Below, in pieces: positions 1 through 9,522 of a stretch of 64,000 nt of DNA (within the stretch, counting starts at the first letter, position 1; every line of letters begins with the position of its first letter). The notes under the pieces are model-generated. The model saw nothing but the letters and a program-made list of their open reading frames with translations, was not told the DNA's origin and ran no database searches. Source of the DNA: Cannabis sativa (taxonomy: Eukaryota > Streptophyta > Magnoliopsida > Rosales > Cannabaceae); the NCBI RefSeq assembly GCF_029168945.1, contig NC_083604.1, positions 71,130,211 to 71,194,210 on the forward strand, in the 5' to 3' direction. The translations under genes and the position numbers were made by a program.

Positions 1-711
1 AAATACATATAAATAAAAAACAACTAAAAATAATTGTTGAACAAAAAAAAATATTTTGAAAACCACTTAAAAATAACTACATAATAACATATTAAATGCA
101 CATATATAACAAAAAATTGTGTAGAATAAATTTAAAATATACACCATAAAAAATGCACATAAATTAAACAACAATTGTACAAAAAAAAAATACATAAAAC
201 AACTATAAAATGTCTAAATAACAACTATAAAATACCAAAAAGACAGCTATAAATCAATAGAAAAATAATAAAACATCAACCTTGTTAAAATATGTAAATC
301 ATTCATAAATCAACTCTGAATAAACTACAAAACATAAAAAAAAATATTGGGTTTTTTTAAGTTTTAACCAAAAAAGGTAACAATATTACAAAAATACTTT
401 CAGCTGGCCAAATAAACAAATATACATCCCAAATAAAAAAAATTACACAGATACCTCTTACACACACTTTCAACCCAGGATCCATGCTTCCTGGACAACC
501 ACGCAGCAACCCAACACAACAGAAACAAAAATCCAACCAGAAAGAGAACCACCATTAATTCCGATGACTTCACCTGAGAAGACAACCAAAATCAATCAAA
601 ACATGGGCTATTTTGAATTCATGAAAGAAAAAAAGTGCAAAAAAACTTCTACGAAAGTAAAATTCAACCAGAAATTTCGTTTAATTAGCATAAAACTAAT
701 GTCTTGACTTC
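1..711. other. AT-rich intergenic flank
   Basis: A- and T-rich sequence with many A-runs. I see no gene model, repeat boundary or RNA gene. A short minus-strand reading frame around 400-560 has one hydrophobic stretch but no supporting context (see rejected items). The last bases (712-716, AATTT) are the target duplication of the next element. Confidence 0.6.
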
Positions 712-1178
712 AATTTTGTAAAGTCCTTTTTTGGCAAGTTAGGTGACAAAATAATTTTTCCTTTTTATGGTAAGATTGTTATACATTCATTTTCGAAATC
801 TTACCTCTTTTATTCGGTTATAAGTTGCCATTTTCCTTGTTTGGAAAGTTGCACTTTCAGCTGAACTTTCCTTTGTTGAAAACTTCTCAAAAGAGAGGAA
901 ATTCTCTTTTGGAAAGTTGTCCTTTTAAGGGAAACTTTGATTATTGCCTTTTCCTTTTTAATTTCGATTGTATCTTGATACAATCAGAATGTATAATCTG
1001 TTTTTGGCAGGAATCAAGCTTTGAAAGAAGATCGGACCCGATTTTAGTAAGTTTCCCGTTTCTGGGCAGATCTGCTTCGTCAGCAACCGAATCTGTTGTA
1101 GCAGATCGTGTTTGTTTTTGGAAAGTTTTTGTACAGCTGCTAATTCGAACTTGTGGTTGCCTCTTTGGTTTCTATGAT

Positions 1179-1188
1179 CTATAAATAG
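1179..1188 (+). promoter_or_regulatory. LTR TATA box
   Basis: CTATAAATAG, a strong plant TATA box about 460 bp into the LTR. It should set the start of the genomic transcript about 30 bp downstream. The same site recurs in the 3' LTR at 9985-9994. Confidence 0.75.
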
Positions 1189-1372
1189 AGCCTAGAGAGC
1201 AACCATTCGAATTACCTCTTCCATTATTCATTTTTTGCATTTATCTTTTGTGAGAAGAGAGTGTTTCTTTGTTTTGTGAGAGCCTAGTTGTTCACCTAGG
1301 TTCTAGTTGTTCTATTTCTGTTCTTACTCTATCCTAGAGGTTGTGAAGAACTACTTGACTGAACAAGAGATT

Positions 1373-1478
1373 GGTCTTCGGGAGAAGACTTGATTAAGCC
1401 TTACTTCGGGAGGAAGTAAGCACTTGGTCTTCGGGAGAAGACTTGCTAAAGCCTTACTTCGGGAGGAAGTAAGCACTC
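1373..1478 (+). repeat. 53-bp tandem duplication with four hairpins in the LTR
   Basis: Two copies of a 53-bp unit. Each holds two perfect inverted repeats sharing a GGGA centre: GTCTTC/GAAGAC (1374-1389, 1427-1442) and CTTACTTC/GAAGTAAG (1400-1420, 1453-1473). They lie downstream of the TATA box, so they should be transcribed. The same block is present at 10179-10284. Confidence 0.85.
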
Positions 1479-1864
1479 ACACTTCAAAGACGAAGGGAGT
1501 TCGGGCTTTTGAGTTCGGGCTTGAAGGTGTTTCAAGAAGTCAGATTCATAAAGTGGATTACAAAGGATTGCGGCAATACTTTAGAGGGAGTCTAAACTTG
1601 TTTAAGTCAATTGTCTTTGTAATTTTGATACTTTATTAATTGATTTCATTCTCTGGGCGTGGCCCCGTGGACTAGGAGTGTTCGTGAGAACACTGATACC
1701 ACGTATAAATCTCTTGTGTCAAGTTATTTATTTTTCTGCAAAATATTTTATATTCTGCCTGTTCAGTTTTGCTGTAGCAGAATTACTTTCTGCTGCTGCA
1801 AACGCTTACAGTTTTTATATTTTCTTATATACAACTGACATTTGCAAAAACACCGTTTTTCAAT

Positions 1865-1876
1865 TGGTATCAGAGC
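1865..1876 (+). other. Primer binding site, initiator tRNA-Met type
   Basis: TGGTATCAGAGC begins two bases after the LTR end. It is the standard plant Copia site complementary to the 3' end of initiator tRNA-Met. A small hairpin (ACACTAA/TTAGTGT, 1880-1897) follows directly in the leader. Confidence 0.92.
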
Positions 1877-1920
1877 GGGACACTAAACTCTTAGTGTGGT
1901 CCTATAACGTTTTTGTTAGA

Positions 1921-3162
1921 ATGTCATTTTTTGCAGAAGGAAGTTCTATTTCTAGACCACCATTGCTTAATGACTCTAACTATCCTTACTGGAAAGTTAG
2001 AATGAGAGCCTTCATCAAATCTCAAGATGAGAAGGCGTGGAGAATGGTTCTATCAGGTTGGTCTCCTCCAGTTGAGACAGATTCTTCAGGTAATACTATT
2101 ATAAAATCTGAACTGGAATGGTCTATTGAAGATGATAAACTATCTGCCTACAATAGCAAAGCCTTGCATGCTATCTTTAATGGTGTAGGTGAGGGTTACA
2201 TCAAACTTATATCATCTTGTGTTTCTGCTAAGGAAGCTTGGGAGATTCTTCAAACTCAGTTTGAAGGAACTTCTGATGTGAAAAGATCTAGATTTATCAT
2301 GCTTCAAACTAAATTTGATGAGCTTAGAATGTCTGATAATGAAACTTTAACTGAATTCTATGAAAAATTATCTGACATTGCTAATGAATATTTTGCTCTT
2401 GGAGAAAAGCTTGATGACTCTGTTCTTGTGAGAAAAATTGTTAGAGTTCTTCCTGAAAGGTTTGATACGAAACTTTTGGCAATGGAGGAAGCTAAAGATT
2501 TTAGCACTATGAAAGTGGAAGAATTGATGGGTTCCTTACGTACTTTTGAATTAAATCAACAGATTAAACAAAAGGACAAACCCAAATCCATTGCTGATAA
2601 AGGTAAAAGTATTGCTTTGAAAGTTGCTGATAATGAAAATTCTGATAGTGAATGTGATGATGAGATTGCTTTATTAACTAAGAATTTTCAGAAATATATG
2701 AAAAAGATGGGAAATAAAAAGAATATTTCGAAAGGTTCAAAAGGTAATACTTTCATTAAACCTTCTGTCTCTAACAAAAAGGGAATTCAGTGCAGGGAAT
2801 GTGAAGGTTTTGGGCATATTCAATCTGAATGTGCAAACACTTTGAAAAAGAATAAGAAAAGTTTCAATGTCACTTGGAGTGATGATGAAACCGAAAGTGA
2901 TGAAGATATTACTGAAAATGTTGCACTAACCTCTGTTATGACTAATGTGTTGTGTGATTCACAGGTGAAAGATAGATTGGTATGTCTGAATAATACCACC
3001 AAACAAGAGGAATCAGATTCAGATGAGTCTGAAATCTGTGAAGAATCTCTTGCTGAATCATACAAAGTCATGTATGAAAAATGGATTCAAAGTTGCTTCG
3101 AAAATAGAGAGTTGAATAAATTGAATAAAAAATTGTCTCATCGATTGAAATGTGTGAGTTGA
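1921..3162 (+). CDS. Copia Gag (capsid/nucleocapsid), first open part
   Basis: 413 codons from the ATG at 1921, 44 bases after the primer site. The N-terminal part (SRPPLLNDSNYPYWKVRM) is the typical plant Copia Gag start, followed by the helical UBN2-type capsid region. A CCHC zinc knuckle (CRECEGFGHIQSEC) lies at about residues 290-303. An acidic Ser/Glu-rich tail follows. The reading frame opens upstream at 1678, but that part is LTR and leader. The stop at 3160-3162 looks secondary: the Lys/Glu-rich coiled-coil coding sequence continues in another frame from about 3140, so one base has been gained or lost. It would package the element RNA into cytoplasmic particles. Confidence 0.88.
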   Translation: MSFFAEGSSISRPPLLNDSNYPYWKVRMRAFIKSQDEKAWRMVLSGWSPPVETDSSGNTIIKSELEWSIEDDKLSAYNSKALHAIFNGVGEGYIKLISSCVSAKEAWEILQTQFEGTSDVKRSRFIMLQTKFDELRMSDNETLTEFYEKLSDIANEYFALGEKLDDSVLVRKIVRVLPERFDTKLLAMEEAKDFSTMKVEELMGSLRTFELNQQIKQKDKPKSIADKGKSIALKVADNENSDSECDDEIALLTKNFQKYMKKMGNKKNISKGSKGNTFIKPSVSNKKGIQCRECEGFGHIQSECANTLKKNKKSFNVTWSDDETESDEDITENVALTSVMTNVLCDSQVKDRLVCLNNTTKQEESDSDESEICEESLAESYKVMYEKWIQSCFENRELNKLNKKLSHRLKCVS

Positions 3163-4130
3163 AAATAAAAGAATATGAGACAAGTGTTTGTGATAAAGAT
3201 GAAAAAATCTCTCTATTGAAGAAGGAACTTGAAAACTTTAAGAAAAATGTTCAAATGCTTAATCCTGGATCTTCTATTTTTGAAAAAGCTCAGAATGCAG
3301 GTCAGAGAGGTTTTGCAGGCCTTGGTTCTAATGGAATGGAAAGTTCTGGAGTCACGAAGTTTGTAAAATCTAGTGTTCCAACGAATCACCATGAGGCTAC
3401 AAACTCGCCGTAACAGCTTCACAAACTCGTGGCAAGAACAGCTTCTGATGCTGTAAAATCTCCAGGATTTTCGAAAAGGGTAAGATCTCAGGTAAAAAGA
3501 TTTGTTCCCATTTGTCATTTTTGTGGTAGAAAAGGACATATCGTACCTAAATGTTTCACATTGAACAACTCCGTTTAAAACAAATTATTTTGATAATTTG
3601 AAAAATCTCAAAAGAAACATAAAGGTTTGAAACAAATCTGGCTGAAAAAGAAGTGTCTACCGGTTTTTCGATAAACCGCCGCATCTCAAATGTGGTACTT
3701 TGACAGTGGTTGCTCTAGACATATGACAGGTGACAAGGATTTCTTGACTAACATACGGCCTATGCAATGTGGAGAAGTCACTTTTGGTAATGGCTTATCA
3801 GGAAAAGTTGTTGGTATGGGAACTCTAAATTTTGAAAGGTTACCTAGACTGAAAAATGTGATGTTAGTTGAAGGACTGAGGGCTAATTTACTTAGCATCA
3901 GTCAAATCCGTGATCAAGGGTTTATCGTTTCTTTTGATAGTGATCATTGTTATGTTCTGAATGATGACAATGAATGTATCTTGCAAGGATTTCGATCCAC
4001 TGATAAGCCGTTACACTCTAACCCCCGTGTTTACTTGTCACTCGCCTATCAACAACACAACAGATTCGTGGCATGCCAAGCTTGGGCATATTAATTTTAA
4101 AAACCCGAAAAACTGTCAAATGCAGGTATT
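3140..4130 (+). pseudogene. Gag C-terminus, second zinc knuckle, aspartic protease and pre-integrase region, frame-broken
   Basis: Continuation of the polyprotein in pieces. A coiled-coil segment (KISLLKKELENFKKNVQ) runs to an in-frame stop at 3411-3413. The same frame resumes with a second CCHC knuckle (CHFCGRKGHIVPKC, 3513-3554). Further stops follow, then the protease with its active site FDSGCSRHMTG (about 3699) and the hydrophobic core around LLSISQIRDQG. After about 4060 the frame changes and the pre-integrase motif WHAKLGHINF appears. At least three lesions lie here. Two zinc knuckles in one Gag are less usual than one. Confidence 0.82.
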
Positions 4131-4760
4131 GTTCGAGGTCTTCCCAAGCTTGGTAAGGAAAGTGAAGGTAAGTGTGAATCCGTGTCAACTTGGGAAGCAA
4201 TTAAAAATCACTCACAAGCTCCGTGTTCGATATCAATACCTCAAAGGTATTGGAATTGCTTCACATGGATCTTATGGGTCCAATCCAAGTTGAAAGTTTG
4301 AATGGTAAACGATATATCTTTGTGTGTGTTGATGATTTCTCTCGTTTTACTTGGGTAGATTTCTTAAGAGAAAAATCTGACACTTTTGATGCCTTTAAAA
4401 CTCTGTGTCTGAGATTAAGAGTTGAGAAAGGTTGTAATATTGGGAAAATTGTTCGAATTCGAAGTGATCATGGTAAGGAGTTTGAAAATTCTGTGTATGA
4501 TGATTTTTGCAAGTCTACAGGTATAACTCATGAATTTTCAGCTCCCAAAACTCCTCAACAAAATGGAGTTGTTGAGAGGAAGAATCGAACTTTGCAGGAA
4601 ATGGCAAGAGTGATGTTAAATAGCAAGAAGTTGACAAAGCGATTATGGGCTGAAGCTATTAACACAGCTTGCTACATAATAAACAGAGTGTTTATTCGTC
4701 TGGTACCTCAAAAACATCTTATGAAATCTGGAAAGGTAAGCGCCCCAATGTAAGTCATTT
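4131..4760 (+). pseudogene. Copia integrase core, frame-broken
   Basis: The reading frame opening at 4223 gives the integrase catalytic core. The first Asp is in LLHMDLMGP, the second in IRSDHGKEF, and the Glu in PQQNGVVERKNRT, making the D,D,E triad. The HHCC region before it (about 4085-4220) is split by at least one frameshift. Another frame change at about 4690-4740 moves the chain into the next frame, which then runs on through the integrase C-terminus. It would insert the cDNA, giving the 5-bp target duplication seen here. Confidence 0.85.
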
Positions 4761-6787
4761 TCATGTTTTTGGATGTGTGTGTTATGTCTATAGAGATCGT
4801 GAGCATATTGGTAAATTCGATGCTAAAAGTGATGTTGGTGTGTTTATTGGATATTCCTTAAACAGTAGAGCTTATCGTGTTTATAACATGAGAACTCAAA
4901 CTGTTTTGGAATCAGCTAATGTGGTTGTTGATGATTTTAGAGATTTTTCAGAGTTTTCCACAGAAGCCAAGATAGATAGTCTCATGGATATTCCTCCAAA
5001 AGTTGTAACAACAGATCCTGATGCAGCAGAACCCATTGCTGATGCTGCAAATGACGAATCTGCTGCTGCAACTGAAACTGGAGAACCAGAACCGTCTATC
5101 TTGACTCATCCAAACATCATCACTGACTCTATTCAGAAAGAACCAAGCACCAGAGTCAAACTGAATCATCCAAAAGATCTCATCCTTGGAAATCCTGAAG
5201 AAAGCATGGTAACTCGCAGAAGGTACATTAATTTAATCAGCTTTCTTTGCTTTGTTTCTCAATATGAACCGAAAAATGTGAAGGAAGCCATGACCTTTGA
5301 GGAATGGCTCAATGCAATGCAAGAGGAACTCAACCAATTTGTTCGCAACAAGGTATGGATTTTGGTCCGAAGACCAAAAGGTATAAATGTTATTGGAACA
5401 AAGTGGTTATTTAAAAATAAAAGTGATGAGTTCGGTACAATTGTGAGAAACAAGGCTCGTTTGGTGGCACAAGGGTACACTCAGGTAGAAGGTATTGATT
5501 TTGATGAAACTTTTGCTCCTGTTGCAAGATTAGAATCAATACGTTTACTTTTATGTATTGCTTGTATTCTCAATATTAAACTGTTTCAAATGGATGTGAA
5601 ATCTGCCTTCCTAAATGGTATTTTGAATGAGGAAGTTTATGTTGAGCAACCAAAAGGATTCGAAGATCCTCAATTTCCAGACCATGTATACAAACTTGAA
5701 AAAGCTTTGTATGGTCTGAAACAAGCTCCTCGAGCTTGGTATGAAAGGTTGACTCAATTTTTACTTTCTCATGACTATCACAGAGGTAGTGTGGATAAAA
5801 CTCTTTTCATCAAACATATAAAATCTGATTTTATCATTGCTCAAATTTATGTTGATGATATAGTTTTTGGTTCTACATCTAACCATGAAGTGCAGGTATT
5901 TGTTGATCAAATAAAAAGTGAATTTGAAATGAGCATGGTTGGTGAGCTTAATTTCTTTCTGGGTCTTCAAGTGAGACAAATGGAAGGAGGTACATTTGTA
6001 TCTCAAAGCAAGTATGCTAAGAACCTTGTCAAGAAATTTGGCCTTGAATCGGCTAAGCAGGTAAGTACTCCTATGAGCACCACTCTGAAATTAACAAAAG
6101 ATGAGAATGGAGTAAAGGTAGACACTACACTCTATCGTAGCATGATTGGAAGTCTCTTGTATTTAACTGCTAGTCGTCCTGATATATGTTACAGTGTGGG
6201 AGTGTGTGCTAGATATCAAAGTAATCCTATGGAATCTCATGTATCAGCTGTAAAAAGGATTATTAGATATGTTAATAGCACTTCGATTATGGAATTTGGT
6301 ACTCGAAAGATACCAATTCAAATCTTGCATGTTTTAGTGATGCAGATTGGGCAGGAAATGCTGATGATCGAAAGAGCACAAGTGGAGGGTGCTTCTTTCT
6401 TGGGAATAACCTAGTATCTTGGCATAGCAAGAAACAGAATTCCATCTCCTTATCCATCGCCGAAGCCGAGTACATAGGCTGGCAGCTTGTTGCACTCAAC
6501 TATTGTGGTTGAAACAAATGTTGATTGATTATGGGTTTGATTTGGGTGTTTTGACTATTTTTTGTGACAATACTAGTGCCATAAATATTTCCAAAAATCC
6601 TGTTCAACACTCTAGAACAAAGCACATTGATATAAGACACCACTTTATTAGGGAACTTGTTGAAAATAAATCATTGCAATTAGAATATGTTGATACTGAA
6701 AAACAATTAGCTGATATTTTCACTAAGGCCCTAGATGCAAGTCGCTTTGACTCCCTCAGAAAGTCTTTGGGAGTTTGCATTGTTTAA
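4738..6787 (+). pseudogene. Copia integrase tail, reverse transcriptase and RNase H
   Basis: The open frame to 6414 holds the integrase C-terminus (VFGCVCYVYRD, VFIGYS) and then a complete Copia reverse transcriptase: WLFKNKSDEFG, the first catalytic Asp in FQMDVKSAFLNG, LYGLKQAPRAWY, and the catalytic YVDDIVFGS. At about 6290 the frame breaks. The RNase H region continues in other frames through the SLSIAEAEYIG motif and the segment from 6503 (DNTSAINISKNPVQHSRTKH, then ADIFTKAL), ending at 6787. Catalytic residues look present, so the lesions are mainly indels. Either the copy was moved by enzymes from another element, or some indels are sequencing errors. Confidence 0.88.
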
Positions 6788-7737
6788 TTTTATCTGTTCA
6801 TCAATCGTGTACAATAGTGTTGTGTGATTCTTCTCTAGCTCTAAATCTTCTATCATTGTTTTTGACAAATCATGTGTATGCTTTTGGAATATAATTAGTT
6901 AGGATCTCTGTCTGATCATACTTTGTGATGTTGTGTTAAAAGATTCATGTTACTCTTTATTTGTGTCTGGGATTAAATAATGTTCTTATACAGAGTTGAG
7001 CAATTTTTGTTTCATGCTTGTCAGGCCCCTTTGGAATAGAGCTACCCATACCGAAGTGTGAAAGCCATCCGATGAGTAAGCCGGAACATTGTAATTAGCA
7101 ACTATGATGAGGATGCACTACCATAGAAAAGGGCTACCTTCGCATGGTGTGAAAGCATCCAAGCCAAGTGGATCAATTTGAAAAAGGCGAAAATGTAAAA
7201 TCATGCCAAGGACAATGATCCTAATTTCACTGCACACACTTATGTCTGACAAGTGTGTTCAACTCTGTAAGTCTCCTCTATTAAAATTAAATTAATAATC
7301 CTGGTTCACAATTCTCAGTAACATGCATATCTTTTTCAACATCAATTAAGTATGATCATCTCATGAGATTCTAATTAGTTATTTTCCTTGAAAGCATAAC
7401 ATGTAATCTACTTTGTCAATTGTCAATGATATTTGATTTCTCTGCTTGATTCGAATCACATATACTCACTGTACACATTATTTTTTTTAGTTTCGGTTTT
7501 ATTTTAAAATAAAAAATAAAAAAAAAAGGAAAGGGGAAAGGAGTTGAGAAGTGGGCGGTTTCCTCTTTTGGTTCATGGGCTGGCGGTTTTCATTTGAATT
7601 TTCAAAATTGGTTTCCTTTTTCTTGTTTTGATTCCAAGGTTATATAAACCAAATTTTTGTCACTTATTTCACCACCTACCCGAACCTTCTTCTTGTCTCT
7701 TTGTCAGACACTATTCACCTTCTGTTTCAATTTCAAA
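6788..7737 (+). other. Spacer between pol and the extra ORF
   Basis: 950 bp with no open frame of note. It contains the nested inverted-repeat domain at 6989-7269 (separate entry). The second half is AT-rich and includes a purine-rich stretch near 7520-7545 and a TATATAA-like site near 7640 shortly before the extra ORF, which might allow a separate transcript. Confidence 0.6.
6989..7269 (+). other. Putative structured RNA domain between pol and the extra ORF
   Basis: Two nested long-range inverted repeats close a domain of about 281 bases. The outer arm TACAGAGTTGA (6989-6999) is the exact complement of 7259-7269. The inner arm CTTGTCAG (7017-7024) is the exact complement of 7246-7253. Inside are two degenerate direct repeats sharing CTACC...GTGTGAAAGC...ATCC (about 7042-7076 and 7134-7165). 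The region is GC-richer than its surroundings. The pairing is seen directly; an RNA role (for example internal initiation, packaging or splicing control) is inference. Confidence 0.5.
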
Positions 7738-9295
7738 ATGGTGAGAACCAAGAATCTAGGGCACTCTAAAAAATTAGAAGAAACCGTTCCAACTCCTTCT
7801 AGTGCTCCTCCTGCTGCCTCAGTCCCTTCCCCTGCTGTTGCAAAGCCTGGAGATTCATCGCTTCCCCAGCGTGAATCTCAAGCCGTGAAGCCAAAACGTC
7901 CACCCAAGCAAGTTGCTCGCAAATCTGTAAGGCCCTATCGCACCTGGACTTCGTCGTCTGAATCCTCGAAGGAATCTCCTCCTCCATTGGCTGTTCCTCC
8001 TCCTGCTGCATCAATGGCTGGCACCACTCCAACAGGCCCTTCCACTCGAACTCGAGCCCAGCAAGCCTCGGCTGAGAAAGAACTTCAAGCCTCTCAATCT
8101 CGAGAGAAGTCTGCTCCTCCAGCCAAGAAGAAACTCAAGACCAATCCTCCCTCGGCTTCCTCGAGTTCCAGTTCAGAAGAAGAGGATCCAATGGAAGTCT
8201 CTTCAGACAACCGCATCTCGCATACCGAGAAGGACGGTGAGGATACGTAACTCGAGCCGCAGCCTCCTCGTTCAAAAACCGCTTCGCAAAGAAAGGCCTC
8301 TGCCGTCGCCAAAGGCAAGCAGCCCATGGAAGATCCTCCTTCGGTAATATTCCCTCCTCTATCTCCGGTCGTCCAACTTTTACTATCGAGACAATGAGCG
8401 TGACTGGAATCTTTATGCAACTCGTAAGTTTGAAAGTGAGAGGAATTATGATTTGCATGCCCATCGTGTTTATGGTATTGTAAAGTTCATTCAATTTCAT
8501 CAATGGGAACACACTCTTACTGGTTTTATTGGATTCATTGCTAACATTATTAAAGAGTTTTATGCTAATCTTACTGATGATTTCCTTGATGAGAACTCTA
8601 GACTGTATAGAAGAGTGTATGTTAGGGGTCACTGGTTCTCATTTTCTGAAAAGGACATTGCTCAGGCTCTGCAATTGCCTGAGAATGTATCCAATGCTGT
8701 GATGTCCATGGATCGTGACTTGATGCACTCTGAACTCACTGGTGCTCGTTCAGAATTGAAACCAGGGGAGAGTCTTCGAATTACTCACCTCACTTTTGCT
8801 CATGCTTCCCTTATGCGGTTTGCACTAAGCAATTGGGTTCCAAATTCGAACAAGACCGTGGTGTCTCAAGAAGTGGCTACACTCCTATACCGCATCACCT
8901 CTGGAACTTCCATTGATCTAGCCTCTCATATTCTCAACCAGATTGTCTCCTTTCGAAGAGGTAAAAAGCCAACCTTCAAACTTGTGTTTCCAAATCTAAT
9001 CTATAAGGTTTTATCCTCTCAGAAGAATGTGGCCCAAGCACATGAAACACTTGAGCCTCCCATCACTGGCCCTACATTCCAACCTTCTGAATATTTTGAT
9101 GGTGTGTTCCAAAAACGGCCAAAGGCTGGTGCTGCTGCTGCTTCTGCTGGTGCAAGTTCAGGCTCTGCTGCTGCAGAGCTCCTGGAAGTCAAGTCTGAAC
9201 TTCAGAATGTGTACACTCGTCTTGAAGCAATGGCTGATGTCCAGCATGACATGTCCAGGCAACTGTCCACCTTGATTCAACTCTACAAACATTAA
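7738..9295 (+). pseudogene. Extra post-pol ORF (plant putative transposon-protein domain), split by a stop and a frameshift
   Basis: The ATG at 7738 starts a 170-codon low-complexity part rich in Ser, Pro and Lys, with a basic RTRAQQ and KKKLK segment and an acidic SSSSSSEEEDPMEV patch. It ends at a stop at 8248-8250. The same frame stays open to about 8396, then the chain moves frame. From about 8385 to 9295 it encodes a globular domain (FYYRDNERDWNLYATRKFES, FSEKDIAQALQLP, LLYRITSGTSIDL). This domain resembles the plant family often annotated as putative plant transposon protein. It ends in an Ala-rich linker and a probable coiled coil (ELLEVKSELQNVYTRLEAM). I see no signal peptide or membrane segment, so it does not look like an envelope protein. 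Function is unknown. Confidence 0.72.
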
Positions 9296-9371
9296 AGTGT
9301 TATAGTTTGTTTCTTTTTACTTAAACTTTGGTTTATTTTTGTTCTTTGTTTTCTTTGGCACTCCGATAAAC

Positions 9372-9522
9372 AAAAAGGGGGAGAGATATTTATTTTGTGT
9401 TTATTGTGATATTCGATTGTGTTACTCAGGGGGAGTAGTATTGTTTGCTCTTGCTAACTTTGCATTGCAGGTACTTTATGGTAAAAATTATTTTGTTCAT
9501 CTAAAGTGCCAAAGGGGGAGAT
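9372..9522 (+). other. Multiple polypurine tracts before the 3' LTR
   Basis: Three purine boxes with a GGGGGAG core: 9372-9385, 9427-9435 and 9510-9521. Only the last abuts the LTR and should prime plus-strand DNA. Repeated tracts in this position are a reported Sirevirus trait and support the lineage call. Confidence 0.75.

Larger units (their letters stand above)
717..1862 (+). repeat. 5' LTR of Copia element 1
   Basis: 1146 bp, matching 9523-10653 (1131 bp) apart from a 14-bp insertion near 1503-1520 and one cluster of changes near 1755-1776. The first 700 or so bases look identical. It carries a TATA box, a duplicated hairpin block, and the dinucleotide ends TG/CA. Confidence 0.95.

Noticed and set aside
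400..585. Minus-strand frame with a hydrophobic segment (VVLFLVGFLFLLCWVAAWL) preceded by a plausible splice acceptor
   Set aside because: Short, no upstream exon or family resemblance found, and it ends in AT-rich sequence. Could be an exon of an unknown gene, but not supported.
825..1184. 119-codon frame, repeated at 9631-9990
   Set aside because: Lies wholly inside the two LTRs upstream of the TATA box, does not resemble any protein family, and its identity in both places is explained by LTR identity.
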